Of a stretch of DNA of 41,764 nt, positions 28,289-36,064 are shown piece after piece. The stretch is from positions 24,987-66,750 of the forward strand of contig CAJOEH010000020.1 in NCBI GenBank assembly GCA_905233385.1, read 5' to 3'. Positions within the stretch are counted from its first letter, which is position 1; every line of letters begins with the position of its first letter. Source of the DNA: an uncultured Oscillospiraceae bacterium. Lineage in GTDB: Bacteria; Bacillota; Clostridia; Oscillospirales; Oscillospiraceae. A program made the position numbers and the translations under genes. The notes under the pieces are model-generated. The model was not told the DNA's origin. It ran no database searches and saw only the letters and a program-made list of their open reading frames with translations.

Positions 28289-29889
28289 CCCTCTCCGAAC
28301 CAGACCGGGAACTTGAAGCGGATGGACCGGACCAGGCGGCCGTCGGGCTGCTCCTCGGGATAGATTTCGATCCGGTCGATGAAGCTGTTGAGGAACTTTT
28401 TCTTCTCGGAGTCTGTGAAGTGGGCGTAGAGCTGATCGAAGTAGAGCAGGAACTGATAGACCTGGTCCACGTTGAATTTTTCCTGCAGCAGATTGTCCAG
28501 CCTGGTCTGCAGAACCGCGACGGCCTCCTCTGTGGCGGAGATCTCGTCGTACAGCCGATCCAGCCGGCTCTCCATGTCGGCATACTTCCGCTCATAGTGT
28601 GGGTCGGTGACGTCCAGCCGGTCCATCAGGTCGCCCAGCTTGTCTTTTGCACCGTTTTTCTGGCGGAGCTGCTGCTGCAGCTCTGCCAGTTCTTCTTCCA
28701 GCTCGTGAGTATCGATCCGCTGGCCGATCTTTTCCCGGATGGCGGCCTCGAATTTCGGGTTGTTCACCAGACAGTAGATGATTTCCTCCACGGCGGAGTT
28801 TAGCTTTTCCTGGCTGAACTGGCGCTTGAAATCACAGCGGTGGCCGTCCACAGACAGGCGGTGCTTGCAGGTGTAGTAATAGTAATCCTTATAGAACTCG
28901 CCTTTTTTGTTCTTCTTTCGGTTGACGTTGCCGTACATGCCGGCACCGCAGACCGGGCAGCGCAGAAGGCCGGACAGCAGATTTTCCCGTTCCAGATTGT
29001 AGACCTTCTCCCAGGGCTTGCCGGTCTCCTCGCGCCTCTGCCGGGCCAGCTCCCAATCCTCCTCGGAGACGATGGCCTCATGCTGCCCTTCATAAACCGG
29101 ATACTCGTCCTGGTGCACGATGTGAAATTCATTTCGTGTGCCGGGGATTTTTTCTGTCGCCCGGCGGCCGTAGGCAATCTTCCCCATGTAAACCGGGTTT
29201 TCCAGCGCCTTGCGGACAAAGTTTGAGGAAAACAGATCCAGGGTGTTGTTCTGCCGTTTTTTCTTCTGATAATGGGCGTTCAGGTACTCCGCAATCTTAC
29301 TGGAGCCCATGCAGCCGTGGATGAACTTGTCATAGATGACGCGGATCACCTCGGCTTCGTCCTCGGCAATCAGCAGCTCGCCGTTTTCCAGCTTGTAGCC
29401 GTAGGGAGCAAAGCCGCCGTTCCACTTGCCCTCCCGGGCCTTCTGCTCCCGCCCGGCCATGGTCTGGGTGCGGATGTTCTCGCGTTCGATCTCCGCCACG
29501 GCGGAGAGGACCGAAATCATCAGCTTGCCGGCGTCCTTGGAGCTGTCGATCCCGTCCTCCACACAGATCAGATTGACGCCGTAGTCCTGCATTTTCTGCA
29601 GGGAGCTCAGCACGTCCGCAGCGTTGCGTCCGAAGCGGGAAAGCTTGAACACCAGGACGAAGTCCACGTTGTCCCTGCCGTCCTCAATGTCCTGGAGCAT
29701 CCGCTGGAACTCAGGCCGTCCCTGAATGTTCTTGCCGGATTTGCCCTCGTCGCAGTATTCACCTGCGATGACCATTTCCTGAAACTCCGCGTATTTCCGC
29801 AGCTTTTCCCGCTGGGCCTCCAGGCTGAAGCCATCCACCTGGATCGCCGTGGAAACACGCGTGTAAAGATAACAGCGTTTAGTCTTCGT
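28192..29889 (-). CDS. Large serine recombinase (integrase of the element)
   Basis: Site-specific recombinase likely responsible for integration into rlmD. The resolvase domain opens RCYLYTRVSTAIQVDGFSLEAQ with the catalytic Ser. The recombinase domain follows, then a zinc ribbon (CPVCGAGMYGN ... YYTCKHRLSVDGHRC) and a long coiled coil. The last 20 or so residues are encoded by host rlmD DNA, so the stop (28192) depends on the insertion site. The start is unusual: ATG 29943 lies beside the -10 of the promoter and upstream of the likely transcript. AAGGAG (29897-29902) instead positions an ACG at 29887-29889. I place the start there with caution. Confidence 0.9.
   Translation of the reverse strand, partial: TKTKRCYLYTRVSTAIQVDGFSLEAQREKLRKYAEFQEMVIAGEYCDEGKSGKNIQGRPEFQRMLQDIEDGRDNVDFVLVFKLSRFGRNAADVLSSLQKMQDYGVNLICVEDGIDSSKDAGKLMISVLSAVAEIERENIRTQTMAGREQKAREGKWNGGFAPYGYKLENGELLIAEDEAEVIRVIYDKFIHGCMGSSKIAEYLNAHYQKKKRQNNTLDLFSSNFVRKALENPVYMGKIAYGRRATEKIPGTRNEFHIVHQDEYPVYEGQHEAIVSEEDWELARQRREETGKPWEKVYNLERENLLSGLLRCPVCGAGMYGNVNRKKNKKGEFYKDYYYYTCKHRLSVDGHRCDFKRQFSQEKLNSAVEEIIYCLVNNPKFEAAIREKIGQRIDTHELEEELAELQQQLRQKNGAKDKLGDLMDRLDVTDPHYERKYADMESRLDRLYDEISATEEAVAVLQTRLDNLLQEKFNVDQVYQFLLYFDQLYAHFTDSEKKKFLNSFIDRIEIYPEEQPDGRLVRSIRFKFPVWFGEGYTSDLSWDNETTVSTCAQRGNMSTASARARV
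28247..28260. other. Candidate left attachment core of the element
   Basis: GAGACTGTTGTCTC is a 14-base palindromic site with central GT at 28253-28254, exactly where rlmD sequence gives way to non-family sequence. Serine recombinases exchange at a central dinucleotide flanked by inverted symmetry. No second copy was found to the right. Confidence 0.45.
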
Positions 29890-29934
29890 TGTAGTTCTCC
29901 TTACTTGATTACAGTAAACAAATCTGTCCCAACC

Positions 29935-29963
29935 ATTATACATAATCTATATCGCTTCGTCAA
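29935..29963 (-). promoter_or_regulatory. Recombinase promoter
   Basis: Minus strand TTGACG (29958-29963), 17-base spacer, TATAAT (29935-29940). Transcription would start near 29928, downstream of the ATG at 29943, which argues against that ATG as start codon. Confidence 0.7.
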
Positions 29964-29974
29964 GAGGGACAGGC

Positions 29975-30014
29975 AAAAAATGCAGGGGCCGCCGTATCCT
30001 TCGGCAGCCCCTGC
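29975..30014 (-). terminator. Intrinsic terminator upstream of the recombinase
   Basis: On the minus strand GCAGGGGC(T)GCCG / CGGC(G)GCCCCTGC then ATTTTTTG. It ends the transcript of the 58-residue ORF before the recombinase promoter. Confidence 0.8.
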
Positions 30015-30023
30015 GTATTGGGC

Positions 30024-30200
30024 TCATTCTTCTGCGGAAGGTGCTTCTGCCTGTTCCACTAGCGCTTTCTCCTGCTCTTTTTGCAGCTCTTCCTTCAGGA
30101 TCGCGCCGTATTTCTCAATGAGCCCCGTTAAATAATCGACACAGCGGTCAAAGGCCGCCTCCTGTGCCGGTGTCCATTGTGTTTCATATTCTGTGTTCAG
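30024..30200 (-). CDS. Small acidic helical protein of the element, CTG start
   Basis: A 58-residue frame reading NTEYETQWTPAQEAAF after the first codon. It contains a Lys/Glu-rich helix (KYGAILKEELQKEQEKAL) and an acidic tail. It has no ATG, GTG or TTG start. GGAGG lies six bases ahead of CTG (30198-30200), exactly where a start is expected. Good coding character and a perfectly spaced ribosome site support a real gene, or one whose ATG was changed. I do not recognise the family. It lies between the MobV gene and the recombinase and ends just before a terminator. Confidence 0.5.
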   Translation of the reverse strand: MNTEYETQWTPAQEAAFDRCVDYLTGLIEKYGAILKEELQKEQEKALVEQAEAPSAEE

Positions 30201-30320
30201 ATTGATCCTCCTTATTTCATCGTCGTTTCATTGTTCGTTTTCCTCTTTCTCAGAAAAATGTGGTGTTTCCGTCCTCGTTTCTCCGGGTCAAGACCTGAGA
30301 AATGAGGCGCTTTTTTCAAT

Positions 30321-30363
30321 AGAAGGAGCTCCGACGGGGTACGGTACCATCGGAGCTCCTTCT
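30321..30363. repeat. Perfect 14-bp inverted repeat after the relaxase gene
   Basis: AGAAGGAGCTCCGA / TCGGAGCTCCTTCT with a 15-base loop that itself contains GGTACGGTACC. It lies 58-100 bases past the relaxase stop. No clean T-run on either strand. It could be a terminator or a protein-binding site. Confidence 0.6.
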
Positions 30364-30418
30364 GTGGGCAAATATGCGATTTTTGCAGGTGTAGACAGTG
30401 TTTTGGCCGCTCCTGCGT

Positions 30419-31474
30419 TCATTCCAGCACGTCTCCCTTCCGGGGCCGGTTCTGAGTTGACTTGACGGGCTCCGGGCGGGTGTTGGAGGTGTAGTACCGC
30501 AGGACCTCCGGGGGAATCCGGGAGAGGATGCTTCTGGCCTTCTCGTAGTCCTCCTGGAGCTTGCCGGTTCTGAGTTTCTTCTGGATGCTCTCGGTGGTGG
30601 CGGCCTTGAGCTGCTTTTCCAGCTCCGCCTTGTCGCCCTTCAAGGCTGCGATCTCTGCTTTCAGGCGCTTGTTCTCGGCGGCCGTGTCTGTGAAGGCGCC
30701 GCTGTACCTTTTGAGCTGGGTCTGCATCCGCTCAACGTTGGGAACGTACTTTTCCAGAAGTGCCTGGATCGCCTCAATCCTGGACTTTGCGTTGAAGGTC
30801 GTGACGCCTGCCAGCAGCTCCTCCAGCTTTTGCCGCTGCTTGTCCAACCGGGTCATCTCCTTGAAGATCCTGGGCGGGATGTGGTTCCGACCGGTCTCGG
30901 AGGCACTCTGCCCGCGCTCCAGCTCGGGATATTTCTTCACCATGTGCTTCCAGAATTCGTCCTGCCACCAGGTCAGCTTTTTCTTGTTGCCGACAATCTC
31001 CTTGGCACAGAGCCGGCCGTCAGCTGTCAGCGGCACAAAGGATAGGTGCATGTGGGGCGTCTTCTCGTCCATGTGAATCACCGCAGAGATAATCGTTTCC
31101 TTTGCTTGATAGGTGGTGAGGAAATTCATCGCTTCCCGGAAGAAGGCGCGGATTTCATCTGGCTTCTTTCCTTGGAAGAACTCCGGGCTGGCGGTGAACA
31201 GGGCCTCCACCACCCGAACGCTGTCCGACCGAGTCCGGCAGCCTGCCGCGGCGATCTGCCGCTCGGATTCAGCCCGGTACGCGCGTTCCGGCTCCACCAG
31301 GTGGAAATTGTCCTTGCTCCGGCTCAGATCCACATCCGGGTTGCTGGCGTAGGTCTCCTTCGTGCGTTCGTTGTGGGCCTCGATCCGCCCGATCTCCGGC
31401 CCCTTGTATTTGGCGAACCGCAGGATCGCGTACTGCGGCTGGATGGCAATGCTGCCTTTTTGTTTTGCTTTCAT
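30419..31474 (-). CDS. mobV: MobV-family relaxase (plasmid mobilisation protein)
   Basis: Relaxase that nicks oriT and pilots the strand during conjugative transfer. The 351 residues start MKAKQKGSIAIQPQYAILRF. Motif I region is HNERTKETYASNPDVDLSRS. The metal/catalytic motif HMDEKTPHMH (His134, His141, His143) is diagnostic of Mob_Pre/MobV. A coiled coil occupies about 260-330. ATG 31474 is preceded by AAGGAGA; longer frames lack a ribosome site. A pMV158-type nick sequence is present at 37560-37581, about 6 kb away, instead of directly upstream. Confidence 0.92.
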   Translation of the reverse strand: MKAKQKGSIAIQPQYAILRFAKYKGPEIGRIEAHNERTKETYASNPDVDLSRSKDNFHLVEPERAYRAESERQIAAAGCRTRSDSVRVVEALFTASPEFFQGKKPDEIRAFFREAMNFLTTYQAKETIISAVIHMDEKTPHMHLSFVPLTADGRLCAKEIVGNKKKLTWWQDEFWKHMVKKYPELERGQSASETGRNHIPPRIFKEMTRLDKQRQKLEELLAGVTTFNAKSRIEAIQALLEKYVPNVERMQTQLKRYSGAFTDTAAENKRLKAEIAALKGDKAELEKQLKAATTESIQKKLRTGKLQEDYEKARSILSRIPPEVLRYYTSNTRPEPVKSTQNRPRKGDVLE

Positions 31475-31615
31475 TGGTCTCCTTCTTCTGCTTTTTTCGT
31501 TTTCATGTGCGGCATAACTGCAAGTCGTTCTCGCGTCTCTCAGGGCCATATTCCCGGGATTCGGAGGGGGGTGGTATAGGTATGCATCCCACCTCGGCTG
31601 AGGCCGAAAAAACGT

Positions 31616-31786
31616 AGGTTTTTCAAGGGTTTTTCAACCTCTAAATGCGGGAGAATCCGGGTGGGTGTTTGGGCAGCGAGATGATTTCTATATAGGCGGG
31701 TACAAGGGTTATTTTTTGCGTACATACATACCATTTCTTTGGCCCATCCACATCAGTCTGGCAGCTCGTCTTGTACGTATGTACGC
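31616..31786. repeat. Iteron-like and inverted repeats upstream of mobV
   Basis: Two tandem copies of GGTTTTTCAA (31618-31638). Further right is an inverted pair GCGTACATACATA (31718-31730) and GTACGTATGTACGC (31773-31786), the latter inside the 3' end of the helicase gene. They may be control or replication sites. No gene is seen in 31475-31752. Confidence 0.5.
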
Positions 31787-33126
31787 GAGGAACCGCCGTA
31801 TACTCCCCCTATACCGGGAATCACCAATGCCGCAAGCCCCTCATAGCCCCAAACCCGGCGGCCGGCCTTGTTGTGCACGTTGTTGTGGTATTCCAGGTTG
31901 TACTTTGGGGCCAGCGCCACCATGCAGTCACCGAAGCTCCTGCCCTTGAGGGACGGGAAGGAATTTTCCTCGCACCACATCCGGTAGATTTCGTAGAGCT
32001 CCTTGGAGCTGATGCTGCAATCCGCTTTCCGCAGGATATAGCCCTCGGATTGGAGAAACTCTTCCACGTTGTTGTTTTCCCGTTTCACGTTCTCCCGGTT
32101 TTCCGCGACCCGGTCGCTCTCGGAAAAGCGGAAGTTGTTGGCGGCCAGCCGCTGCAGCCCTTCAAAGGCCCAGAGGAAGATCCCCTCCGCCTCGGCCTTC
32201 ATCTTCTCGGCCAGGTCCGGGTCGTCCACCCGGTCCTTGGGCCGCTCTTTCGTGGTCAGCACCAGCTGGCGGCGGTAAAAGCCGTCGCTCCGGTCAAACA
32301 GAGCCTGCAGATTGCCGTTGCTGAAGGCCAGAAGCCGGGCGAACATCCAGCCCTGGTAGCTCTGCTTGCCCTTGCGTTCCAGGTCCATCTTCCCTTGGGC
32401 GGTGACGATGGACTTCACGTAGTTGGTCTGCCGCAGGGCTTCCATCCGCATGTCGTCATCCACACAGAGGAGAATGTGCTCCAGGTCCGCCCGTGCAAAG
32501 CGGTTTTCGGAGATCTTTCCGATGCTGCCATCCTTCATGTTGGTGCCGAAGATGCTGGAAAGGACGGAGCCGATCTGGGACTTGCCCTCGCCGCCGCTGC
32601 CCTTGATCACCATCATGCGCTGGCCCTTGTTGCTTGGAATCAGGCAGTAGCCGATGAATTCCTGCAGGGTTGGGATGTCCTCCGGGTAGAGCAGATCCCC
32701 GAGAAAGCGCAGCCAGCGCTCCGGGCTGGGCGCGTCGGGATTATAGCGGACAGGCAGCCGGTTCCGCACGATCCTGGGGCGACCTTCAAGAAAGCTCCCG
32801 TCCAGAAGCAGGGTGCCATTGGACAAATGAATCCGGTCCGGCTCCGGCGGAAGGTCCGGGGCCTGGGCGTCCATCTTCATGACCTCCAGGATATTGCTGA
32901 TCTTCTTCGGAATGTTGCTGATGGCCCAGCCCTTGAGGGCCTCGTAGATCTCCGCCCGCAGGGGCAGATCATCCGTCACCCTGCCGTCGGGCGTGAAAAA
33001 AGCTCCGTTTGCGAAGGCGATCCTGTGGGTTTGCAGGAACTCCTCGCAGAACCGGGCTTCGTTGATGGTCTTGCCGTCAAACCAGTTTGGCAAGACCCGG
33101 TCAGGCAGTTTCTTTTTCTGCCCCAT
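31753..33126 (-). CDS. P4-type/SF3 primase-helicase of the element
   Basis: A 457-residue superfamily-3 helicase of the phage/plasmid D5 type. An N-terminal D5_N-like region (PDRIHLSNGTLLLDG) is followed by Walker A KGSGGEGKSQIGSVL (near 175). Walker B-like HILLCVDDDMR and WMFARLLAFSNGNLQAL (sensor/arginine-finger region) come next, with a winged-helix C-terminus. ATG 33126 has GGAGGAGG ahead and overlaps the primase gene by 26 bases, so the pair is coupled. It probably supports replication of the excised element. Confidence 0.85.
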   Translation of the reverse strand: MGQKKKLPDRVLPNWFDGKTINEARFCEEFLQTHRIAFANGAFFTPDGRVTDDLPLRAEIYEALKGWAISNIPKKISNILEVMKMDAQAPDLPPEPDRIHLSNGTLLLDGSFLEGRPRIVRNRLPVRYNPDAPSPERWLRFLGDLLYPEDIPTLQEFIGYCLIPSNKGQRMMVIKGSGGEGKSQIGSVLSSIFGTNMKDGSIGKISENRFARADLEHILLCVDDDMRMEALRQTNYVKSIVTAQGKMDLERKGKQSYQGWMFARLLAFSNGNLQALFDRSDGFYRRQLVLTTKERPKDRVDDPDLAEKMKAEAEGIFLWAFEGLQRLAANNFRFSESDRVAENRENVKRENNNVEEFLQSEGYILRKADCSISSKELYEIYRMWCEENSFPSLKGRSFGDCMVALAPKYNLEYHNNVHNKAGRRVWGYEGLAALVIPGIGGVYGGSSRTYVQDELPD

Positions 33127-33742
33127 GGGCGTCCTCCTCCTTTCGCAGCCGCTCCAGACGCTCCGCCAGGAGGGTGATCTTGTTGTCCGCGGTGACCAGC
33201 GCCAAAGCACGGGAGCGCTGCTCCTCCGTGCCGACGGTGAGGCCCTCGGTCAGATCGTCGATGCGCTCATACATCTGGCAGGCCTCCACAAATCGGTCGT
33301 CCGGCGGCTCTTCCGGGGTTTTCGGGGCGTACTGCTCCTTCCAGCGCCGGAGCAGACGCTGATACTCATAGAGGACACGGAGTGCGGTCCAGAGCTGTTC
33401 CTGCTGCGCCTTTCGCCGGGCAACGTCCGTTTTGACCTCCGGAGAAAGGTCGCTTTGCGGCGGCGGAGCAGCCGGCTTGTCCAGCGGAACGTGGAAATCC
33501 CAGGCCAGCTTGCGTGCCGCGTCGAAGATGGGCAGGCCGAAGATGGCCGCGGTCAGATCAATCACATCCCCATGGGTTCCGCAGCCGAAGCAATAGAAGT
33601 AATCCTCGTTCAGCTTCATGCTGGGGGTGTGATCCTCGTGGAACAGGCAGCGGGTCATACCGGACCAGTTGACTCGCAGCCCATACCGTGCGGCGGCCTC
33701 CCGCAGCGGGACGGCAGCCTTGACAGTTTCGTACAGGTTCAT
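33101..33742 (-). CDS. CHC2 zinc-finger primase-like protein
   Basis: A 213-residue protein with the DnaG-type zinc finger: Cys32-x2-His35 ... Cys51-x2-Cys54 (RCLFHEDHTPSM, YFYCFGCGTHGDVIDL). There is no TOPRIM catalytic domain. The C-terminal half is a charged helical region. It may recruit or prime with the neighbouring helicase, together forming a split primase-helicase. ATG 33742 has GAGGTTATGTT upstream, a modest site. Confidence 0.85.
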   Translation of the reverse strand: MNLYETVKAAVPLREAAARYGLRVNWSGMTRCLFHEDHTPSMKLNEDYFYCFGCGTHGDVIDLTAAIFGLPIFDAARKLAWDFHVPLDKPAAPPPQSDLSPEVKTDVARRKAQQEQLWTALRVLYEYQRLLRRWKEQYAPKTPEEPPDDRFVEACQMYERIDDLTEGLTVGTEEQRSRALALVTADNKITLLAERLERLRKEEDAHGAEKETA

Positions 33743-33768
33743 AACATAACCTCCTCATAAAAAGTAGA

Positions 33769-33878
33769 GAGCAGGACCCGGCGCGCTTCGGGTCTTGCTC
33801 CCTCTGATATGGTTATGTCAGATTTTTCAAAAAACCGGCGAATCGCGGGACAAGGTCATTTCAAAAAACGGGACAAGG
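33769..33878. promoter_or_regulatory. Leader of primase-helicase operon with hairpin and direct repeats
   Basis: A hairpin GAGCAGGACCCG / CGGGTCTTGCTC lies at 33769-33800. Direct repeats follow: TTTCAAAAAAC (about 33826 and 33860) and GGGACAAGG (33847 and 33870, 23 bases apart). They fit an operator or iteron role; the protein is unknown. Confidence 0.45.
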
Positions 33879-33901
33879 ATTCTTGCCAGTATTTGTAACG
33901 A

Positions 33902-33945
33902 AAAAAAGCAGCGCCTCCGGACCGAAACGGCTCGGAAGCGCTGTC
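33902..33945 (-). terminator. Terminator of the 106-residue gene
   Basis: Minus strand AGCGCTTCCG ... CGGAGGCGCT, imperfect 9-bp stem, followed by GCTTTTTTTCG. Confidence 0.8.
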
Positions 33946-33964
33946 TGTGCTTTATATCAGGTTT

Positions 33965-34285
33965 TCAGTTCTCGTCCAAGAGGTGAATCGCAGGCCGCAG
34001 GGCTGCATGGCGGACGAAGCAGCCTTGCCAGGGAATGACTAGCAGTTCCTGCTGTTGCTGCTTGCCTGTGATCAAAAGGCAGTCCTCCGGCCCTGTACAA
34101 AGCGGAGCGCTGTCTTCAATAAACTGCCGGTCAGCCAATAGATCCGTGGTAAAGTTCTCGTACTCTATCCGGCTCAGGCGGACGGTTTTCACAATCCGGT
34201 ACTCCCGCCAGTTCCCGTCCGCGGTTCGGATGCTGAGGTCCGAGACGGTTCTTGGCCGGAACACAAAAAATGCTCTCTCTTTCAT
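33965..34285 (-). CDS. Conserved small protein of Firmicute mobile elements
   Basis: A 106-residue soluble protein. It contains FVFRPRTVSDLSIRTADGNWREYRIVK and ENFTTDLLADRQFIED, a pattern I associate with an uncharacterised family (possibly DUF6329) on gut Firmicute integrative elements. No catalytic motif is evident. ATG 34285 is placed by GAGGAGGAAGG. It is divergent from the XRE regulator across a 131-base spacer that probably holds both promoters. Function unknown. Confidence 0.65.
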   Translation of the reverse strand: MKERAFFVFRPRTVSDLSIRTADGNWREYRIVKTVRLSRIEYENFTTDLLADRQFIEDSAPLCTGPEDCLLITGKQQQQELLVIPWQGCFVRHAALRPAIHLLDEN

Positions 34286-34375
34286 GGCCTTCCTCCTCTG
34301 TGTCTGGTAAGGGGATTGTACCATAAAATCGGCAAATAGTACAGCTACATGGACTAATTTCAGAGGAAATCACCA

Positions 34376-34398
34376 TATAATACTGGTACAGTTCCAGG
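34376..34398 (+). promoter_or_regulatory. XRE gene promoter and possible operator
   Basis: TATAAT at 34376-34381; no good -35 is seen. GGTACAGTTCCA just downstream (from 34385) resembles AGTACAGCTACA at about 34339, a spaced direct repeat that may bind the XRE regulator. Confidence 0.4.
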
Positions 34399-34416
34399 GA
34401 ATATGGTGGTGAGGAC

Positions 34417-34656
34417 ATGCAACTCAATCAGGCAGTCAGCAAGCGGCTGACCGAACTGCTCGCTGAGCGAAATATGACGCAGTATCAGCTCTATATGAAG
34501 AGCGGCGTGCCCAAGTCCACCATCGGGAACCTGGTGAACTGCACCTATGATTCCATGAAGCTCCGTGTCCTCCACGAGCTGTGCCAGGGCATGGAGATCA
34601 GTCTTTCGGAGTTCTTTGCCTCCCCGTTGTTTGAGGAAGAGAACCTAGAACCGTAA
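34417..34656 (+). CDS. XRE-family helix-turn-helix regulator
   Basis: A 79-residue Cro/CI-type protein: LAERNMTQYQLYMKSGVPKSTIGNLVN is the helix-turn-helix, with the typical Gln/Ser recognition helix. LHELCQGMEISLSEFF completes the fold. ATG 34417 follows GGTGGTGAGG. It probably controls its own and the divergent gene, or the transfer/replication genes of the element. Confidence 0.9.
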   Translation: MQLNQAVSKRLTELLAERNMTQYQLYMKSGVPKSTIGNLVNCTYDSMKLRVLHELCQGMEISLSEFFASPLFEEENLEP

Positions 34657-34815
34657 AATTGAATTGGAAACCTCGGCAGGCGGCGCAAATAAGTGTGCCG
34701 CCTGCTTTTTGTGTCCCGTTTATGGGACATATCTTGTGAGACAATGAGGATGGACCGCCCCGACCATTGGCGCAGGGATGGTCAGAATGAAAAAACGGGA
34801 CAGGAGGCTCAAAGG

Positions 34816-36009
34816 ATGGAACACAATTTGCTGACTCTGGATTTTTGGCGGGACACGGTTTGCTATGAGGGCAAAACCGTGCCGACGGGCACCCTGGGCT
34901 GCGCGGCGCTGAACATCTCTGACAAAACGATACAGAAGCTGGCCGGGCCCTGCGACCGGCTCAAGGAATTCATGGCAGGGCTCAATACGGGAATGCCGGA
35001 TACCTCCATGCTTCCGGCTGCGAAAGAGGCCGCAAAGCAGGTGCTGGCGCTGCTGCATTCCTGCGAGCCCTTTTCCGGGATCGACCTGGACTTTTACCTG
35101 GACAATCTCCCGAAAGCATTTTCCGAGGAGGGCGTGCAGAGCTTTCAGGCTTACACCATGGGCCTTCTGATGGGAACCCTGGATGAAAACGCTGCAGAGG
35201 CGTACCGGCACGGGATTCTGCTGGGCAGGCTGACGCCGGTGCTGGCGCAGCTGGCGGATTCTCTGCAGGCCTACAAGGAATCTATGGCGGAATTTGCCCG
35301 GCTGGTGGATGCGGACGACGCGGATCGCAGCCCGGACGGCTTGGCGGAATTGTTCGGGAAGGCCTTCCCACCGGAGGTCAGCTTCACCGGAACCGACTGG
35401 ATGTCCATGATGAACACCACGGTGCAGTATATTTCCGTGGAGAAAGAGGATTCTTCTGCTCCGCTGCTGGTGAAGCGGATGCACTACGTTTCCTTTGTGG
35501 GACTGCTGCGCTCCGATCTGTTCGAGGGACTCTGTGTCGGCCATGCGCCGAAGCGCTGCCGCATCTGCGGCAAATGGTTTCTGACCGTCAACGCCCGGCA
35601 CACGAAATACTGCGGCGGCCGTGCGCCCGGCGACAAGCGTGGCCGCACCTGTCGGCAGATCGGCAACCTCAAAGGCAGAGAGAACCGGGAACTGGCTGCG
35701 GACCATCCGCTGAAGCAGATCTACGAGCGCCGGATGAATTCCATCCGCCAGGCAGTACGCCGGGGCAGCCTGGATGCAGAGCTCGCTGAGGGGATGAAGC
35801 GCCTGGCAAAGGACAAAATGTATCGGGCGATTTCTAACCAAGCCTACGCCAAGGGAAGCTATGCTGCAGAGATGGAACAGGAAGCGCTGATGGATGAGGC
35901 AATACAGAAGAGGAACGGATTGCCATGCGCTTCAGACGTCGCAATCAATGAATGTAGGGACAAGCCTTGCTTGTCCGCGGACGAGCGCGGCTCGTCCCTA
36001 CGCTCATGA
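34816..36009 (+). CDS. DUF6076-like zinc-finger protein, altered C-terminus
   Basis: A 397-residue protein that I tentatively assign to the uncharacterised DUF6076 group found on Firmicute elements. The N-terminal part is helical. The conserved C-terminal block has a treble-clef-like zinc motif (CRICGKWFLTVNARHTKYC), a basic segment (PGDKRGRTCRQIGN) and a helical tail. ATG 34816 has CAGGAGG upstream; a longer frame to 34693 lacks one. The last 20 or so residues are encoded by an inserted hairpin (35952-36002), so the native end is lost. Function unknown; DNA or RNA binding is possible. Confidence 0.7.
   Translation: MEHNLLTLDFWRDTVCYEGKTVPTGTLGCAALNISDKTIQKLAGPCDRLKEFMAGLNTGMPDTSMLPAAKEAAKQVLALLHSCEPFSGIDLDFYLDNLPKAFSEEGVQSFQAYTMGLLMGTLDENAAEAYRHGILLGRLTPVLAQLADSLQAYKESMAEFARLVDADDADRSPDGLAELFGKAFPPEVSFTGTDWMSMMNTTVQYISVEKEDSSAPLLVKRMHYVSFVGLLRSDLFEGLCVGHAPKRCRICGKWFLTVNARHTKYCGGRAPGDKRGRTCRQIGNLKGRENRELAADHPLKQIYERRMNSIRQAVRRGSLDAELAEGMKRLAKDKMYRAISNQAYAKGSYAAEMEQEALMDEAIQKRNGLPCASDVAINECRDKPCLSADERGSSLRS
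35952..36002. repeat. Hairpin repeat within the 3' end of the DUF6076-like gene
   Basis: GTAGGGACAAGCC / GGCTCGTCCCTAC, imperfect 13-bp stem with internal GCTTGTCC/GGACGAGC. The edge GTAGGGAC is shared with the module at 4904-4911. It contributes the stop region of the gene. Confidence 0.75.
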
Positions 36010-36064
36010 CAAGAGCAATACCGCGAGATATGCCAGATAATCAAGGAGAAGGGAGGTGCGCACC

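Noticed and set aside
31498-31548. oriT directly upstream of mobV
   Set aside because: GGCATAACTGCAAGTC looks distinctive but has no TAGTGTGTTA nick motif, whereas 37560-37581 matches exactly.
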